Of a stretch of 64,000 bases of DNA, positions 53,250 to 60,772 are shown one piece after another. This DNA is from Bacteroidaceae bacterium HV4-6-C5C (GTDB lineage Bacteria; Bacteroidota; Bacteroidia; Bacteroidales; Bacteroidaceae), in contig VOIU01000015.1 of the NCBI GenBank assembly GCA_007896885.1, forward strand, positions 1 through 64,000, given 5' to 3'. Position 1 is the stretch's first letter; each line of letters begins with the position of its first letter. Both the position numbers and the translations under genes were made by a program. The notes beneath the pieces are model-generated. The model saw nothing but the letters and a program-made list of their open reading frames with translations, ran no database searches and was not told where the DNA came from.

Positions 53250-53337
53250 ACCGTAGCCCTTTGGTTCCCATACCGAAGCACTACGGTTCGCATAGCAAAG
53301 CCCTACGGTTTGAAAACCAAAGGGCTGCGGTTCCTCT
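53250..53337. repeat. Four-unit 22-bp-period palindromic array (array C)
   Basis: Units start at 53250, 53272, 53294 and 53316, exactly 22 bp apart, with cores ACCGTAGCCCTTTGGTT, ACCGAAGCACTACGGTT, AGCAAAGCCCTACGGTT and ACCAAAGGGCTGCGGTT. Unit 4 is nearly the reverse complement of unit 1. The array lies between the thioredoxin-fold gene and an IS relic. Same period and copy number as arrays A and B. Confidence 0.75.
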
Positions 53338-53554
53338 ATGCATAAAGAAAAGTATGGAAGCTATAATACAACTTTAGATTTAAGCTACGACATGAATAAT
53401 TTTTTCAGAAGATATTCATTGGATGATGCATTCTCAAAATCCAAAGACTTCACTATTGAAGCTTTAAATACTAAGATAAACATCTTTAGAGCATGTTTCA
53501 GGGGAGTAGTAAAGAGAGTTCTTCCTGTTTAAATTAGCCAAGATATATGCATGA
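53338..53554 (+). pseudogene. ISAon1-type transposase relic, C-terminal end with frameshift
   Basis: The frame reads GSYNTTLDLSYDMNNFF, then IEALNTKINIFRACFRGV, which resembles the SAESFNAKIKAFR...FRGV end of ISAon1-family transposases. It then goes out of frame: reading one base ahead gives FFLFKLAKIYA and a stop (53552-53554), the known C-terminal pattern. One base has been gained, and the 5' part of the gene is missing. The IS end at 53707-53765 lies 150 bp further on. Confidence 0.6.
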
Positions 53555-53706
53555 AGGAAGTAAGAAATGTTAGCCGCATCCTTGGTTTTCAAGATGAATT
53601 GCTTTTAATACAAAGATTAAGCTATTCAGAGACAACACAGAGGAGTTAGAGATGTGTCCTTCTTCTTATTCAGATTATCTAAAATTCATGCTTAAAATCG
53701 TAATCC

Positions 53707-53765
53707 CTCAGAGTTTGGTATGATCCTGAGAAATATCACAGTTTCTCAGGATTTCGGTACGATCC
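53707..53765. repeat. Two copies of the putative IS end
   Basis: CTCAGAGTTTGGTATGATCC (53707-53726) and a second copy (53745-53765, CTCAGGATTTCGG...) both resemble the sequence at 190-210. The 5' part of the second copy pairs with bases just after the first (TGAGAAA/TTTCTCA), making a hairpin. They mark the right end of the IS relic. Confidence 0.5.
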
Positions 53766-53793
53766 CTCCTTAGTGCCATCATTTTTAATATTC

Positions 53794-53846
53794 CCACAAA
53801 TAGAAAGGGTTGTAAAACATTCTTTTACAACCCTTTCTATTTGTGG
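53794..53846. terminator. 24-bp perfect inverted repeat, terminator of the tRNA
   Basis: Positions 53794-53817 and 53823-53846 are perfectly complementary (ACAACCCTTTCTATTTG in one arm) around CATTC. The right arm includes the last three bases of the tRNA gene. On the minus strand the hairpin is followed by AATATTAAAAATG, so it may terminate the tRNA. Confidence 0.7.
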
Positions 53847-53917
53847 ACCAGCCTGGGCTTGAACCAGGGACCTCCAGATTATGAGTCTGTTGCTCTAACC
53901 AACTGAGCTACAAGTCC
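53844..53917 (-). tRNA. tRNA-Met (anticodon CAT)
   Basis: The minus strand folds as a 74-nt tRNA: acceptor GGACTTG with CTGGTCC (one U-U mismatch), D arm GCTCAGTTGGTTAGAGC, anticodon loop CTCATAA, variable loop, T arm CTGGTTCAAGCCCAG, discriminator A. CCA is not encoded. The anticodon CAT fits elongator Met; a lysidine-modified Ile tRNA cannot be ruled out, and initiator tRNA is unlikely because the first acceptor pair is G-C. Confidence 0.93.
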
Positions 53918-54007
53918 GGCATATCCTTTTTTAGGATAGCGGGTGCAAAATTAGCATATTTTGCTGAAATATCCAAGCTTTCGGGCAAATATCATCTTGA
54001 TTTTATT

Positions 54008-54322
54008 TCAAAACTTATAGGTGCGCTTTGGATTCTTTGGGAACCATCCTTTTTTTACCCGGTCAACTTGCTCAAAGAGTTCTTTGATCGTCCAAAAAGA
54101 AGAGAAAGCAAAGACGCCTAGCAGTGAAGAAATTAAAATATCTTCTATTAGGAATGATGCAATGACTCCAATAATTCCCAATAATAGAAATACCCACCAG
54201 AATTTTGTTCCCCAATAATATTCGGCTTTAACCACAACGGGATGAAAAAGACCTATTATCAGAAATGTACATATTCCGATGACTAAACCAGATAGGTGGT
54301 ATTCGTTTAGGAAGTCCATCAT
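54008..54322 (-). CDS. DUF4491 small membrane protein
   Basis: This 104-residue protein has three hydrophobic segments and fits DUF4491 (SGLVIGICTFLIIGLFHPVV, then WWVFLLLGIIGVIASFL). Function is unknown. It overlaps the Lrp-type gene by 4 bp (ATGA), so it is translated from the same mRNA. Confidence 0.75.
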   Translation of the reverse strand: MMDFLNEYHLSGLVIGICTFLIIGLFHPVVVKAEYYWGTKFWWVFLLLGIIGVIASFLIEDILISSLLGVFAFSSFWTIKELFEQVDRVKKGWFPKNPKRTYKF

Positions 54323-54795
54323 TTACTTGGTTTGTTTTCTGGACAAATGGGAATTTCTTTTTTGATACTTTGTTCTAATGAAATCAAAGTTTCGGTGGCT
54401 GTTACGCCCGGGATTTCCTGCATCTTGTTATTAAGCAGATCCATTAAATGCTCATTATCACGAGCATATACTTTGGTTAACATTGTGTAAGGACCTGTTG
54501 TGAAATGACACTCAACAATCTCAGGTATTTTTTCTAATTCGGCAACTACAGTCTTATACATAGAGCCTTTTTCCAGCTTAATTCCAACGTATGTACAAGT
54601 TCTGTATCCAAGAGATTTAGGATTTACATGATAACCCGAGCCGATAATAACTCCAAGGTCAATCAAACGCTGAACCCTTTGGTGAATAGCAGCACGCGAT
54701 ACTCCGCATTCTGCTGCAACATCTTTAAAAGGTATACGGGCGTTCAGAGAAATGATCTCCAGAATTCGCCGATCAAGATTGTCTATCTTTTCCAT
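54319..54795 (-). CDS. Lrp/AsnC-family transcriptional regulator
   Basis: This 158-residue protein has an N-terminal HTH (NARIPFKDVAAECGVSRAAI, then HQRVQRLIDLGVI) and a C-terminal RAM ligand domain (EIVECHFTTGPYTMLTKVYA). Lrp-type proteins sense amino acids and control metabolism genes. The downstream partner is the DUF4491 membrane protein. It has a possible -7 motif at 54835-54842. Confidence 0.9.
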   Translation of the reverse strand: MEKIDNLDRRILEIISLNARIPFKDVAAECGVSRAAIHQRVQRLIDLGVIIGSGYHVNPKSLGYRTCTYVGIKLEKGSMYKTVVAELEKIPEIVECHFTTGPYTMLTKVYARDNEHLMDLLNNKMQEIPGVTATETLISLEQSIKKEIPICPENKPSK

Positions 54796-54834
54796 AATAT
54801 ATAAATGTAAAATCTTGTTGTATCAAAAAGTAAG

Positions 54835-54842
54835 CAAATATA
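54835..54842 (-). promoter_or_regulatory. Predicted -7 promoter element of the Lrp-type gene
   Basis: The minus strand reads TATATTTG, 40 bp before the start codon. Confidence 0.4.
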
Positions 54843-54892
54843 GGACTTTATTTTAATTCTTCTATATAAAAGGGAGAAAAATTAGTGCAAAC

Positions 54893-54946
54893 GTAAAAAA
54901 ACGGAAGAAACAGATATATTCAGTATATCCGGTTTCTTCCGTTTAA
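54893..54946. terminator. Strong terminator after the FKBP genes
   Basis: AAACGGAAGAAAC and GTTTCTTCCGTTT form a 13-bp stem with inner pairing GATATA/TATATC, and the minus strand continues into TTTTTT. It ends transcription from the FKBP pair. Confidence 0.85.
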
Positions 54947-54986
54947 AACTTTATGATATAGGGAAGTAAAAACTTTCCGCTATATT

Positions 54987-55856
54987 TTACTTCTCAATGC
55001 TTAGTAATTCTATTTCAAAGATAAGAGTAGAGAATGGTTTGATTTGACCACCAGTTTCTCTTGAACCGTATGCCAATTCGTAAGGTACGTAAAGTTCCCA
55101 CTTAGAACCTACAGGCATCAATTTTAAAGCTTCTGTCCATCCTTTGATTACTTGATTAACACGGAATGTTGCCGGTTCTTTACGTTTGTAAGAACTGTCA
55201 AATTCAGTTCCGTCGATAAGTGTACCTTTATAGTTTACTTTTACTTTGCAAGTATCAGCAGGAATAGCGCCTGTACCTTTAGTGATAACTTTATATTGCA
55301 AGCCGCTAGGAGTAGTTACGACTCCTGCTTTTGTCTTGTTTTCTGCAAGGAATTTTTCTCCGGCTGTTTTATTAGCTCCGTATTTCTTCTCAACAGATTT
55401 ATCTCTGATGGTTTCCATACCGGTACGCATGTATTCAGCAGCTTGTTCTTTTGTCATAGCTCCGCCTTTGCCAAGAACTCCGGCAACGAAACCTGCCAAT
55501 ATGTTATCACGACTTAATGTTTGAGTAGAATCTTCGCCGAAAACCTGGCTGTTGAAACCTTTCACCCACTGAGTACTAACCATTTGTCCTATTTGAAGAC
55601 CAGCTAAATAAGCTGCGTCTTTTTTGCTGGTCTTAGATGCTCCTTCGTTGAAACCTTTCACGAATTCGGCCATATAAGCTGTATCTACATTGAGTTGTTG
55701 AGTAAGATACTGTTTCAAGCCTTCAGTACGTGCCATACCGATAGCGTAAGAAAGTGAATCCACATCGGTTTTCAGATTTGCTTTAGGGCTCTGCGCAGTA
55801 CAGGAAGCTAAACCTGCAGCTACAGCAATTACCATGAGAAATGTTACTTTTTTCAT
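54987..55856 (-). CDS. FKBP-type peptidyl-prolyl isomerase, lipoprotein (Mip-like)
   Basis: This 289-residue protein has lipobox LASC (C19). Its N-terminal helical part is of the FkpA/Mip type (DSLSYAIGMARTEGLKQYL). The C-terminal FKBP domain (about 195-289) has the active-site stretches VNYKGTLIDGTEFDSSYKR, VIKGWTEALKLMPVGSKWEL, YVPYELAYGSRE and FEIELL. It assists folding in the periplasm. A second FKBP gene lies 17 bp upstream. Confidence 0.92.
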   Translation of the reverse strand: MKKVTFLMVIAVAAGLASCTAQSPKANLKTDVDSLSYAIGMARTEGLKQYLTQQLNVDTAYMAEFVKGFNEGASKTSKKDAAYLAGLQIGQMVSTQWVKGFNSQVFGEDSTQTLSRDNILAGFVAGVLGKGGAMTKEQAAEYMRTGMETIRDKSVEKKYGANKTAGEKFLAENKTKAGVVTTPSGLQYKVITKGTGAIPADTCKVKVNYKGTLIDGTEFDSSYKRKEPATFRVNQVIKGWTEALKLMPVGSKWELYVPYELAYGSRETGGQIKPFSTLIFEIELLSIEK

Positions 55857-55873
55857 TTTGCTTTAATTATTTA

Positions 55874-56494
55874 TTAGTTTTTTGAAGATAAGATTTCGAT
55901 TAGTTCCACTTCGAAAATAAGTGTGCTGTGCGGAGGTATCATTTCACCTGCTCCTTGTGCACCGTATGCCAAATCAGATGGAATATATAGTTTCCATTTT
56001 GCTCCTTCAGGCATTAACTGCAAGGCTTCCACCCATCCGGGGATAACTTGATTTACTCCGAATACGGCGGGTTGTCCACGTTTTACAGAGCTATCAAATA
56101 GCGTTCCGTCAATTAGAGTTCCCTCATAATGACATCTAACTTGATCGGTAGCTTTTGCGTGTTCGCTATTTTTTCCTTCATTAATGACTTCGTATTGCAA
56201 TCCACTTGCTAAAGTAATAACTTCCGGACGTTTTTTATTTTCTTCCAAAAAGTTCTTTCCTACTTCTATATTGGCTGCATTCATTTTTTCCTCTAACTCG
56301 GAGAAATATTTGTTAACGATTTCGCGTGCTTCAGCGTGTGATATAGCTGTCTGATTTCCTTCCAATACATCTTTTATTGCTTGTGCAAAATCATTCACGA
56401 CAATGCCATTGGCACCCATACTTAACAAATTTTGCCCGATTCCGAGCCCAATGGCATAACTGAATTTATCCATACTAATTCTTGATTGATACAA
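55874..56494 (-). CDS. FKBP-type peptidyl-prolyl isomerase without signal peptide
   Basis: This 206-residue protein has a helical N-terminal half (MDKFSYAIGLGIGQNLLSM) and an FKBP domain (VRCHYEGTLIDGTLFDSSVK, then VIPGWVEALQLMPEGAKWKL). It lacks a signal peptide, in contrast to its downstream paralogue, so it would act in the cytoplasm. The pair looks like an old tandem duplication with different locations. It starts with its own promoter upstream, near 56532. Confidence 0.9.
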   Translation of the reverse strand: MYQSRISMDKFSYAIGLGIGQNLLSMGANGIVVNDFAQAIKDVLEGNQTAISHAEAREIVNKYFSELEEKMNAANIEVGKNFLEENKKRPEVITLASGLQYEVINEGKNSEHAKATDQVRCHYEGTLIDGTLFDSSVKRGQPAVFGVNQVIPGWVEALQLMPEGAKWKLYIPSDLAYGAQGAGEMIPPHSTLIFEVELIEILSSKN

Positions 56495-56531
56495 AAGTGA
56501 TTTTTCTCTTAAAATGTAAATTTACAAGTGG

Positions 56532-56621
56532 CAAAAGTACATGTTTTATTTGAATGATCTTTCTTTTTGGATTTAAAATTTCTTATTTATCTGTTCGACC
56601 GATTATTCTTCTGTATATTTG
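56532..56621. promoter_or_regulatory. Divergent -7 elements of the FKBP pair and the sirtuin
   Basis: On the minus strand TACTTTTG (56532-56539) lies 38 bp before the FKBP start. On the plus strand TATATTTG (56614-56621) lies 29 bp before the sirtuin start. Confidence 0.4.
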
Positions 56622-56649
56622 CTATATAATATATTAATAGAAAGGGGTT

Positions 56650-57354
56650 TTGATGAAGAACTTGGTTGTTTTATCAGGTGCCGGTATGAGTGCCGAAAGT
56701 GGCATCAGTACATTCAGAGGTGGCGGTGGTTTGTGGGATAAATATCCGGTTGAGCAAGTCGCTACGCCGGAGGGCTACGCTAAAGATCCGGAACTTGTTA
56801 TTAATTTCTATAATGAACGCCGCAAACAGCTGCTTGAGGTTGTCCCTAATGGGGGACATTTGGGGATTGCTGATTTGGAGAAGGATTTCAATGTAACGGT
56901 AATTACTCAAAACATCGATAATCTGCATGAGCGGGCCGGGAGTAAGCATGTGATTCATTTGCATGGTGAACTGACCAAGGTTTGCTCAAGTCGTAATCCC
57001 AATGATTACAGATATATTAAAGAGTTGAGTCCGGAAGAATATCAAGTACGGCTGGGGGATAAAGCTGGCGATGGCTCCCAACTCCGTCCGTTTATCGTCT
57101 GGTTTGGAGAATCTGTCCCAATGATTGAAACAGCGATTGAGTATGTGGAATCTGCCGATATATTTGTTATTATAGGTACATCTATGAACGTATATCCCGC
57201 TGCGGGACTTCTGAATTATGCTCCTCAAGATACTGAAATTTATTTGATAGATCCGAACCCGGTAGATATACACTCGTATAGAAAAGTCTCTGTTATTCAA
57301 AAAGGAGCCTCCGAAGGAGTGGAAGAGTTAAGTGCTTTGTTAAATACTGATTGA
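56650..57354 (+). CDS. SIR2-family NAD-dependent protein deacylase
   Basis: This 234-residue sirtuin removes acyl groups from lysines using NAD. It has GAGMSAESGISTFRG, the catalytic His in QNIDNLHERAGSKHVIHLHG and the NAD-binding GTSMNVYPAAGL. In the zinc-binding module only one Cys is visible (KVCSSRN) instead of four, so zinc is probably not bound. The NFYNERR segment has the Y-x-x-R pair typical of desuccinylase/demalonylase (SIRT5-like) members. Confidence 0.9.
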   Translation: MMKNLVVLSGAGMSAESGISTFRGGGGLWDKYPVEQVATPEGYAKDPELVINFYNERRKQLLEVVPNGGHLGIADLEKDFNVTVITQNIDNLHERAGSKHVIHLHGELTKVCSSRNPNDYRYIKELSPEEYQVRLGDKAGDGSQLRPFIVWFGESVPMIETAIEYVESADIFVIIGTSMNVYPAAGLLNYAPQDTEIYLIDPNPVDIHSYRKVSVIQKGASEGVEELSALLNTD

Positions 57355-57365
57355 AGACCTGCTTG

Positions 57366-57402
57366 TAACTCTTCTTCTTCAAAACTTTAAGAAGAAGAGT
57401 TA
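57366..57402. terminator. Hairpin after the sirtuin gene
   Basis: TAACTCTTCTTCTT and AAGAAGAAGAGTTA form a perfect 14-bp stem around 9 bases, 11 bp after the stop codon. No long T-run follows, so it may act in both directions for the convergent gene pair. Confidence 0.55.
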
Positions 57403-57509
57403 TAAGGTAAGCGGAACAAGATCTGCATCTTGTATAAATAAACGTAGTATGCGCAATGCCGGTATCGTTATTATCCAATGCGAATCTTCATTTGTTGGCC
57501 TTTGACTTT

Positions 57510-58076
57510 TTATTCATAATGCCCACTAAAATGATATACCAGTTGCTTAAAATCTTCGTATTTCTCACCATTCAGCCATAATTCAGTGGGAGATACATTA
57601 AACATCATAAAGTTTTGTCCAATTTCGGCATCTCCACCAAAGTTCTGTGCAAAAACAATTCTAACAGTTGGTGGTGCACCATATCCACCCGGAACGATTA
57701 CATCTTTAGGACGTAATCCAAAATTTATTGTGCTTTCATCCATTTGAGAAAAATCATATCCGGCGGTTACCGTCACTTCACTTATTTCACGTAAAAGCCG
57801 AGCGGTACTTTCGTCTTTAATAACGTCTGCCATAGGTCGTAATGACATTGTAAATGACAAGGAATCACGAGAAACTACAACCGCATTGCCTAACTCTGTA
57901 ATATTGTCACCGTGATAATATACTACTTTCACGGTGCCGTGATAAGTACCTTTCATGTCGAAAAGCGCCTGTTGAATTTGAGAGGATGAAAATTTAGGTT
58001 CGTCGTCGTTGCAACTTGTAAAACTGAACAAGTAAAGAGATAGCAAAAATACTCCTAATAGACTTTTTGTTTTCAT
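57510..58076 (-). CDS. DUF4840-like lipoprotein
   Basis: This 188-residue protein has lipobox FTSC (C22). The mature part (SSSQIQQALFDMKGTYHGTV, then VVYYHGD) fits the Bacteroides lipoprotein family DUF4840 from memory. It has no catalytic motif and no informative neighbour. The 561-bp gap after its start holds array D and otherwise shows nothing recognisable. Confidence 0.65.
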   Translation of the reverse strand: MKTKSLLGVFLLSLYLFSFTSCNDDEPKFSSSQIQQALFDMKGTYHGTVKVVYYHGDNITELGNAVVVSRDSLSFTMSLRPMADVIKDESTARLLREISEVTVTAGYDFSQMDESTINFGLRPKDVIVPGGYGAPPTVRIVFAQNFGGDAEIGQNFMMFNVSPTELWLNGEKYEDFKQLVYHFSGHYE

Positions 58077-58456
58077 ATTATTTTAAAATTATAATATTGT
58101 GCTAACATACATCTTTGTGCCTGTCTTTTCTTTATTGCACACTTGCAAAAATAAACAAAGTACGGTTTATATCCTAATCCCTACATTTTTTTGTAGATCA
58201 ATGATTTTTGTCTTTAACCTCTGCTTTTTTTATTACAAACAAGCATTTATTCTGTTTTAGCTATTGCATTGCTGTCAATTTATCTGTTCCCTCACTCCTT
58301 TATAAATAATCTAATGAAAAGATAATTATATTATTTTTTGTTGTTGATCCTTTTCTTCAATAAAACTTTTATAGTAAGGGCAACTTAGCTATTCTTTGCT
58401 TCCCTTTTTTTTGACTAGAGAGAACAGCCTTTACTTGTAGAAAAGCGTTCAAATTG

Positions 58457-58544
58457 GAGATAGGAAAGCATGCTGATCGAGATAGAGAGCCAATGTGACA
58501 GAGATATAGGATCATTGGTAATAGAGAACTGGTATTTGGAGATA
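58457..58544. repeat. Four-unit 22-bp-period array (array D, weaker)
   Basis: GAGATA recurs at 58457, 58479 and 58501, exactly 22 bp apart, with a fourth, diverged unit at about 58523 (AGAGAACTGG). Inverted relations occur between units (CCAATG/CATTGG and GGTAAT/ATTACC). The units are less alike than in arrays A-C. It lies between the DUF4840 gene and a glycosyltransferase gene. Confidence 0.5.
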
Positions 58545-58637
58545 TTACCTGCTGCAAATCTAAATATAAAGCATTGAAAATAAGGAATAAGAAGAGACTT
58601 CTTAGAAATGTGGCGAGATAAAGCAGAACGCGAAGAG

Positions 58638-59387
58638 CTATTTTTTCACCAAAAGTCGGAAGACAAACCAAGCATGGTGTATAGCCGTATTCAACAACCC
58701 GTAATGCTTTGCCATAATACGGAAACGCTCCCGGAGTGAAGCATTGCGGTTTTGGGTAGTCATGCCTTCGTCTAAATAGTTTATGGTAACAAGGCGGGCA
58801 TTGTGCAGGGAGTGCGATTTCTTCATCATGCGAATGCACCAGTCAAAATCAGCAGAAAAACGGTATTGAAGATCATAGGGTTCCGCTAACGAACGCTTCA
58901 TCCAAAATGCCTGATGACAAACCAGCATACCTTGTTTGAAACTTTTCCAGGTCAGCACTTCGGGAGTGGCAAGACGGCGCATGCGCAGGAAATGCCCTTT
59001 TGCATCCACTAAAGCCGTTTCTCCATATATCACATCCGGCAATTCTTTGGCTTGCAAAGAATGAACAACTTGTTGCAACGTATCGTCCTCGTGAAAGCTA
59101 TCGCCGGCATTCAAAAAACAAAGATAATCCCCAGTGGCCAGAGCCAGACCTTTATTCATCGCATCGTACAATCCCCGGTCGGGTTCACTCACCACGTGGG
59201 TGATATGCTCATTAAATCTCTTGGCAATCCCGAGTGTGTCATCCGTGGAAGCACCATCTATAATGATATACTCCAAATGATGATAGGTTTGTGATATTAC
59301 GCTTTGTATTGTGTCTTCCAATACCGACGCAGCATTGTAAGTCACGGTAATCACGGTAAATCTTGGGATGAGACGATTATTATGCAT
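58638..59387 (-). CDS. Glycosyltransferase family 2
   Basis: This GT-A fold enzyme of 249 residues starts at ATG 59387 (MHNNRLIPRF), which overlaps the upstream GT4 gene by 8 bp; an earlier ATG at 59417 would overlap by 38 bp. It has the nucleotide-binding TVITVTYNAASVLEDTIQSV and IIDGASTDDT, and the DxD-like DRGLYDAMNKGLALATGDYL, NAGDSFHE. It adds a sugar to a surface glycan; the donor is unknown. It is paired with the GT4 gene. Confidence 0.88.
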   Translation of the reverse strand: MHNNRLIPRFTVITVTYNAASVLEDTIQSVISQTYHHLEYIIIDGASTDDTLGIAKRFNEHITHVVSEPDRGLYDAMNKGLALATGDYLCFLNAGDSFHEDDTLQQVVHSLQAKELPDVIYGETALVDAKGHFLRMRRLATPEVLTWKSFKQGMLVCHQAFWMKRSLAEPYDLQYRFSADFDWCIRMMKKSHSLHNARLVTINYLDEGMTTQNRNASLRERFRIMAKHYGLLNTAIHHAWFVFRLLVKK

Positions 59388-60645
59388 TTCTTCCACTGAC
59401 TTTATTGTAAATCTCAATATATTTTTTGGCGATGATACCTTCCGAATAATTAGAAACGGCTTTTCGCATGGCCTGTTCGGACAAGCTGGAATACCCGGAG
59501 TCAGTTAACACCCAATGTATGCCGTTTGCCAGGTCTTCAGCGGATTTATATTCTGCTACGTATCCGTTGTGGAGATGATCTATCATTTCCGGTATTCCAC
59601 CGACATTGAATCCTACACAAGGCGTACCGCATGCCATTGCCTCCATAATTGTATTCGGCAAGTTCTCCTCTAAAGAAGGGGTTACATATAGATCGACAGC
59701 ATTGTAAATATCGACCATCTGATGTTCATTGCTTACATAATCAAGTGGATACACCTTCAGAGGTAGCAACTCCTCAAGCTCTTCGGAGCGCTTTCCGAAG
59801 ACCACTACTCCTAACTGAGCAGATAATTCGGGATATTTCTTCACCAAGAGATTACATGCTTCCACAAGATAATCAATACCTTTCCTTTTATCCGTGATTT
59901 TGACAGAACCGAATAGAATTAACTTTATACTCTGAGGGAGCATGCATGCTTCTCTGGCTTCTTTCTTGTCTCTGGGCTTAAATAGGTTGGTGTTGATCGG
60001 GTTTGGAATGCTTGTGATTGAGTGACCTGTCAACAATGCACTCTTTTCAGCTTGTCCTTTCAACCACTGGCTACAGGTTATAAAGCTTATATGCCTTCCT
60101 TTATAGATATTTTGCTTCTTGCGGAATATTCTAGTTGAGAGATCTTTTTTGCTTCCTCCTTTATAGATATACGGGCAATGGTGACAACCCTGTTGATAAT
60201 GTGTACATTCCCTTGCATGGTGGCAGATGCCTGTACAAGGCCACATATCGTGCATAGTCCATACTACGGGCTTACCCGAGGCCAATATTTTTTCAATATT
60301 GTTTAGTGAAAGCATACCCTGATTAATCCAGTGCAAATGAATGATGTCAGCTTGTTGAAATTCGGGCATTGAGGTTATGTCGGTGCCGGTGTTTGCAATG
60401 TCGACAGCGAACAGGTTATTTTTCTTAAAGTGATTTGCTTTCCAAATAATAATCCGTTCCCAAATAAATTTCCAGACCATCATCCAACTCCGGTTTAATG
60501 AGACTACACTGATTTGATCGGTTTGCTTGTCACGTACCAACAGTTTAGCCTTAATCCCATTGTTTTTTAGTGATTCCATCAGTCGGCTCGCTGCGATGGC
60601 AGCTCCTCCGACACGTTCGGATGTATTGATCAGTAATACTCTCAT
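59380..60645 (-). CDS. Glycosyltransferase family 4
   Basis: This 421-residue GT-B enzyme has an N-terminal acceptor domain (SERVGGAAIAASRLMESLKN). Its C-terminal nucleotide-sugar domain carries VVFGKRS, VDLYVTPSLEENLPNTIMEA (the E-x7-E motif) and ACGTPCVGFNVGGIPEMI. A cysteine-rich stretch at about 147-166 (CTGICHHARECTHYQQGCHH, then CPYI) is unusual for GT4 and resembles a metal site. It transfers a hexose-like sugar to a surface polysaccharide. The -7 motif is at 60663. Confidence 0.88.
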   Translation of the reverse strand: MRVLLINTSERVGGAAIAASRLMESLKNNGIKAKLLVRDKQTDQISVVSLNRSWMMVWKFIWERIIIWKANHFKKNNLFAVDIANTGTDITSMPEFQQADIIHLHWINQGMLSLNNIEKILASGKPVVWTMHDMWPCTGICHHARECTHYQQGCHHCPYIYKGGSKKDLSTRIFRKKQNIYKGRHISFITCSQWLKGQAEKSALLTGHSITSIPNPINTNLFKPRDKKEAREACMLPQSIKLILFGSVKITDKRKGIDYLVEACNLLVKKYPELSAQLGVVVFGKRSEELEELLPLKVYPLDYVSNEHQMVDIYNAVDLYVTPSLEENLPNTIMEAMACGTPCVGFNVGGIPEMIDHLHNGYVAEYKSAEDLANGIHWVLTDSGYSSLSEQAMRKAVSNYSEGIIAKKYIEIYNKVSGRNA

Positions 60646-60662
60646 TTGTCTAATTGTTTTGG

Positions 60663-60742
60663 CAAAAGTAAGTCTTTTCTGTTTTTCTATCCATAAAATC
60701 GTTAATTTTTTATTTTCTCCGGGTTAAACTTTATTATCTTTG
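60663..60742. promoter_or_regulatory. Divergent -7 elements of the two glycan operons
   Basis: On the minus strand TACTTTTG (60663-60670) lies 18 bp before the GT4 start. On the plus strand TATCTTTG (60735-60742) lies 31 bp before the next gene. Confidence 0.45.
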
Positions 60743-60772
60743 CCGTGAATACTTATCAAACCTAGGACAACG

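Noticed and set aside
53844-53917. Initiator tRNA
   Set aside because: The first acceptor pair is G-C and the anticodon stem lacks three G-C pairs next to the loop, so elongator Met (or Ile-CAT) is favoured.
58369-58839. An open frame of 156 codons on the minus strand covering array D and the end of the GT2 gene
   Set aside because: It overlaps the 3' end of the glycosyltransferase in another frame, has no family resemblance, and is mostly cysteine- and proline-rich noise.
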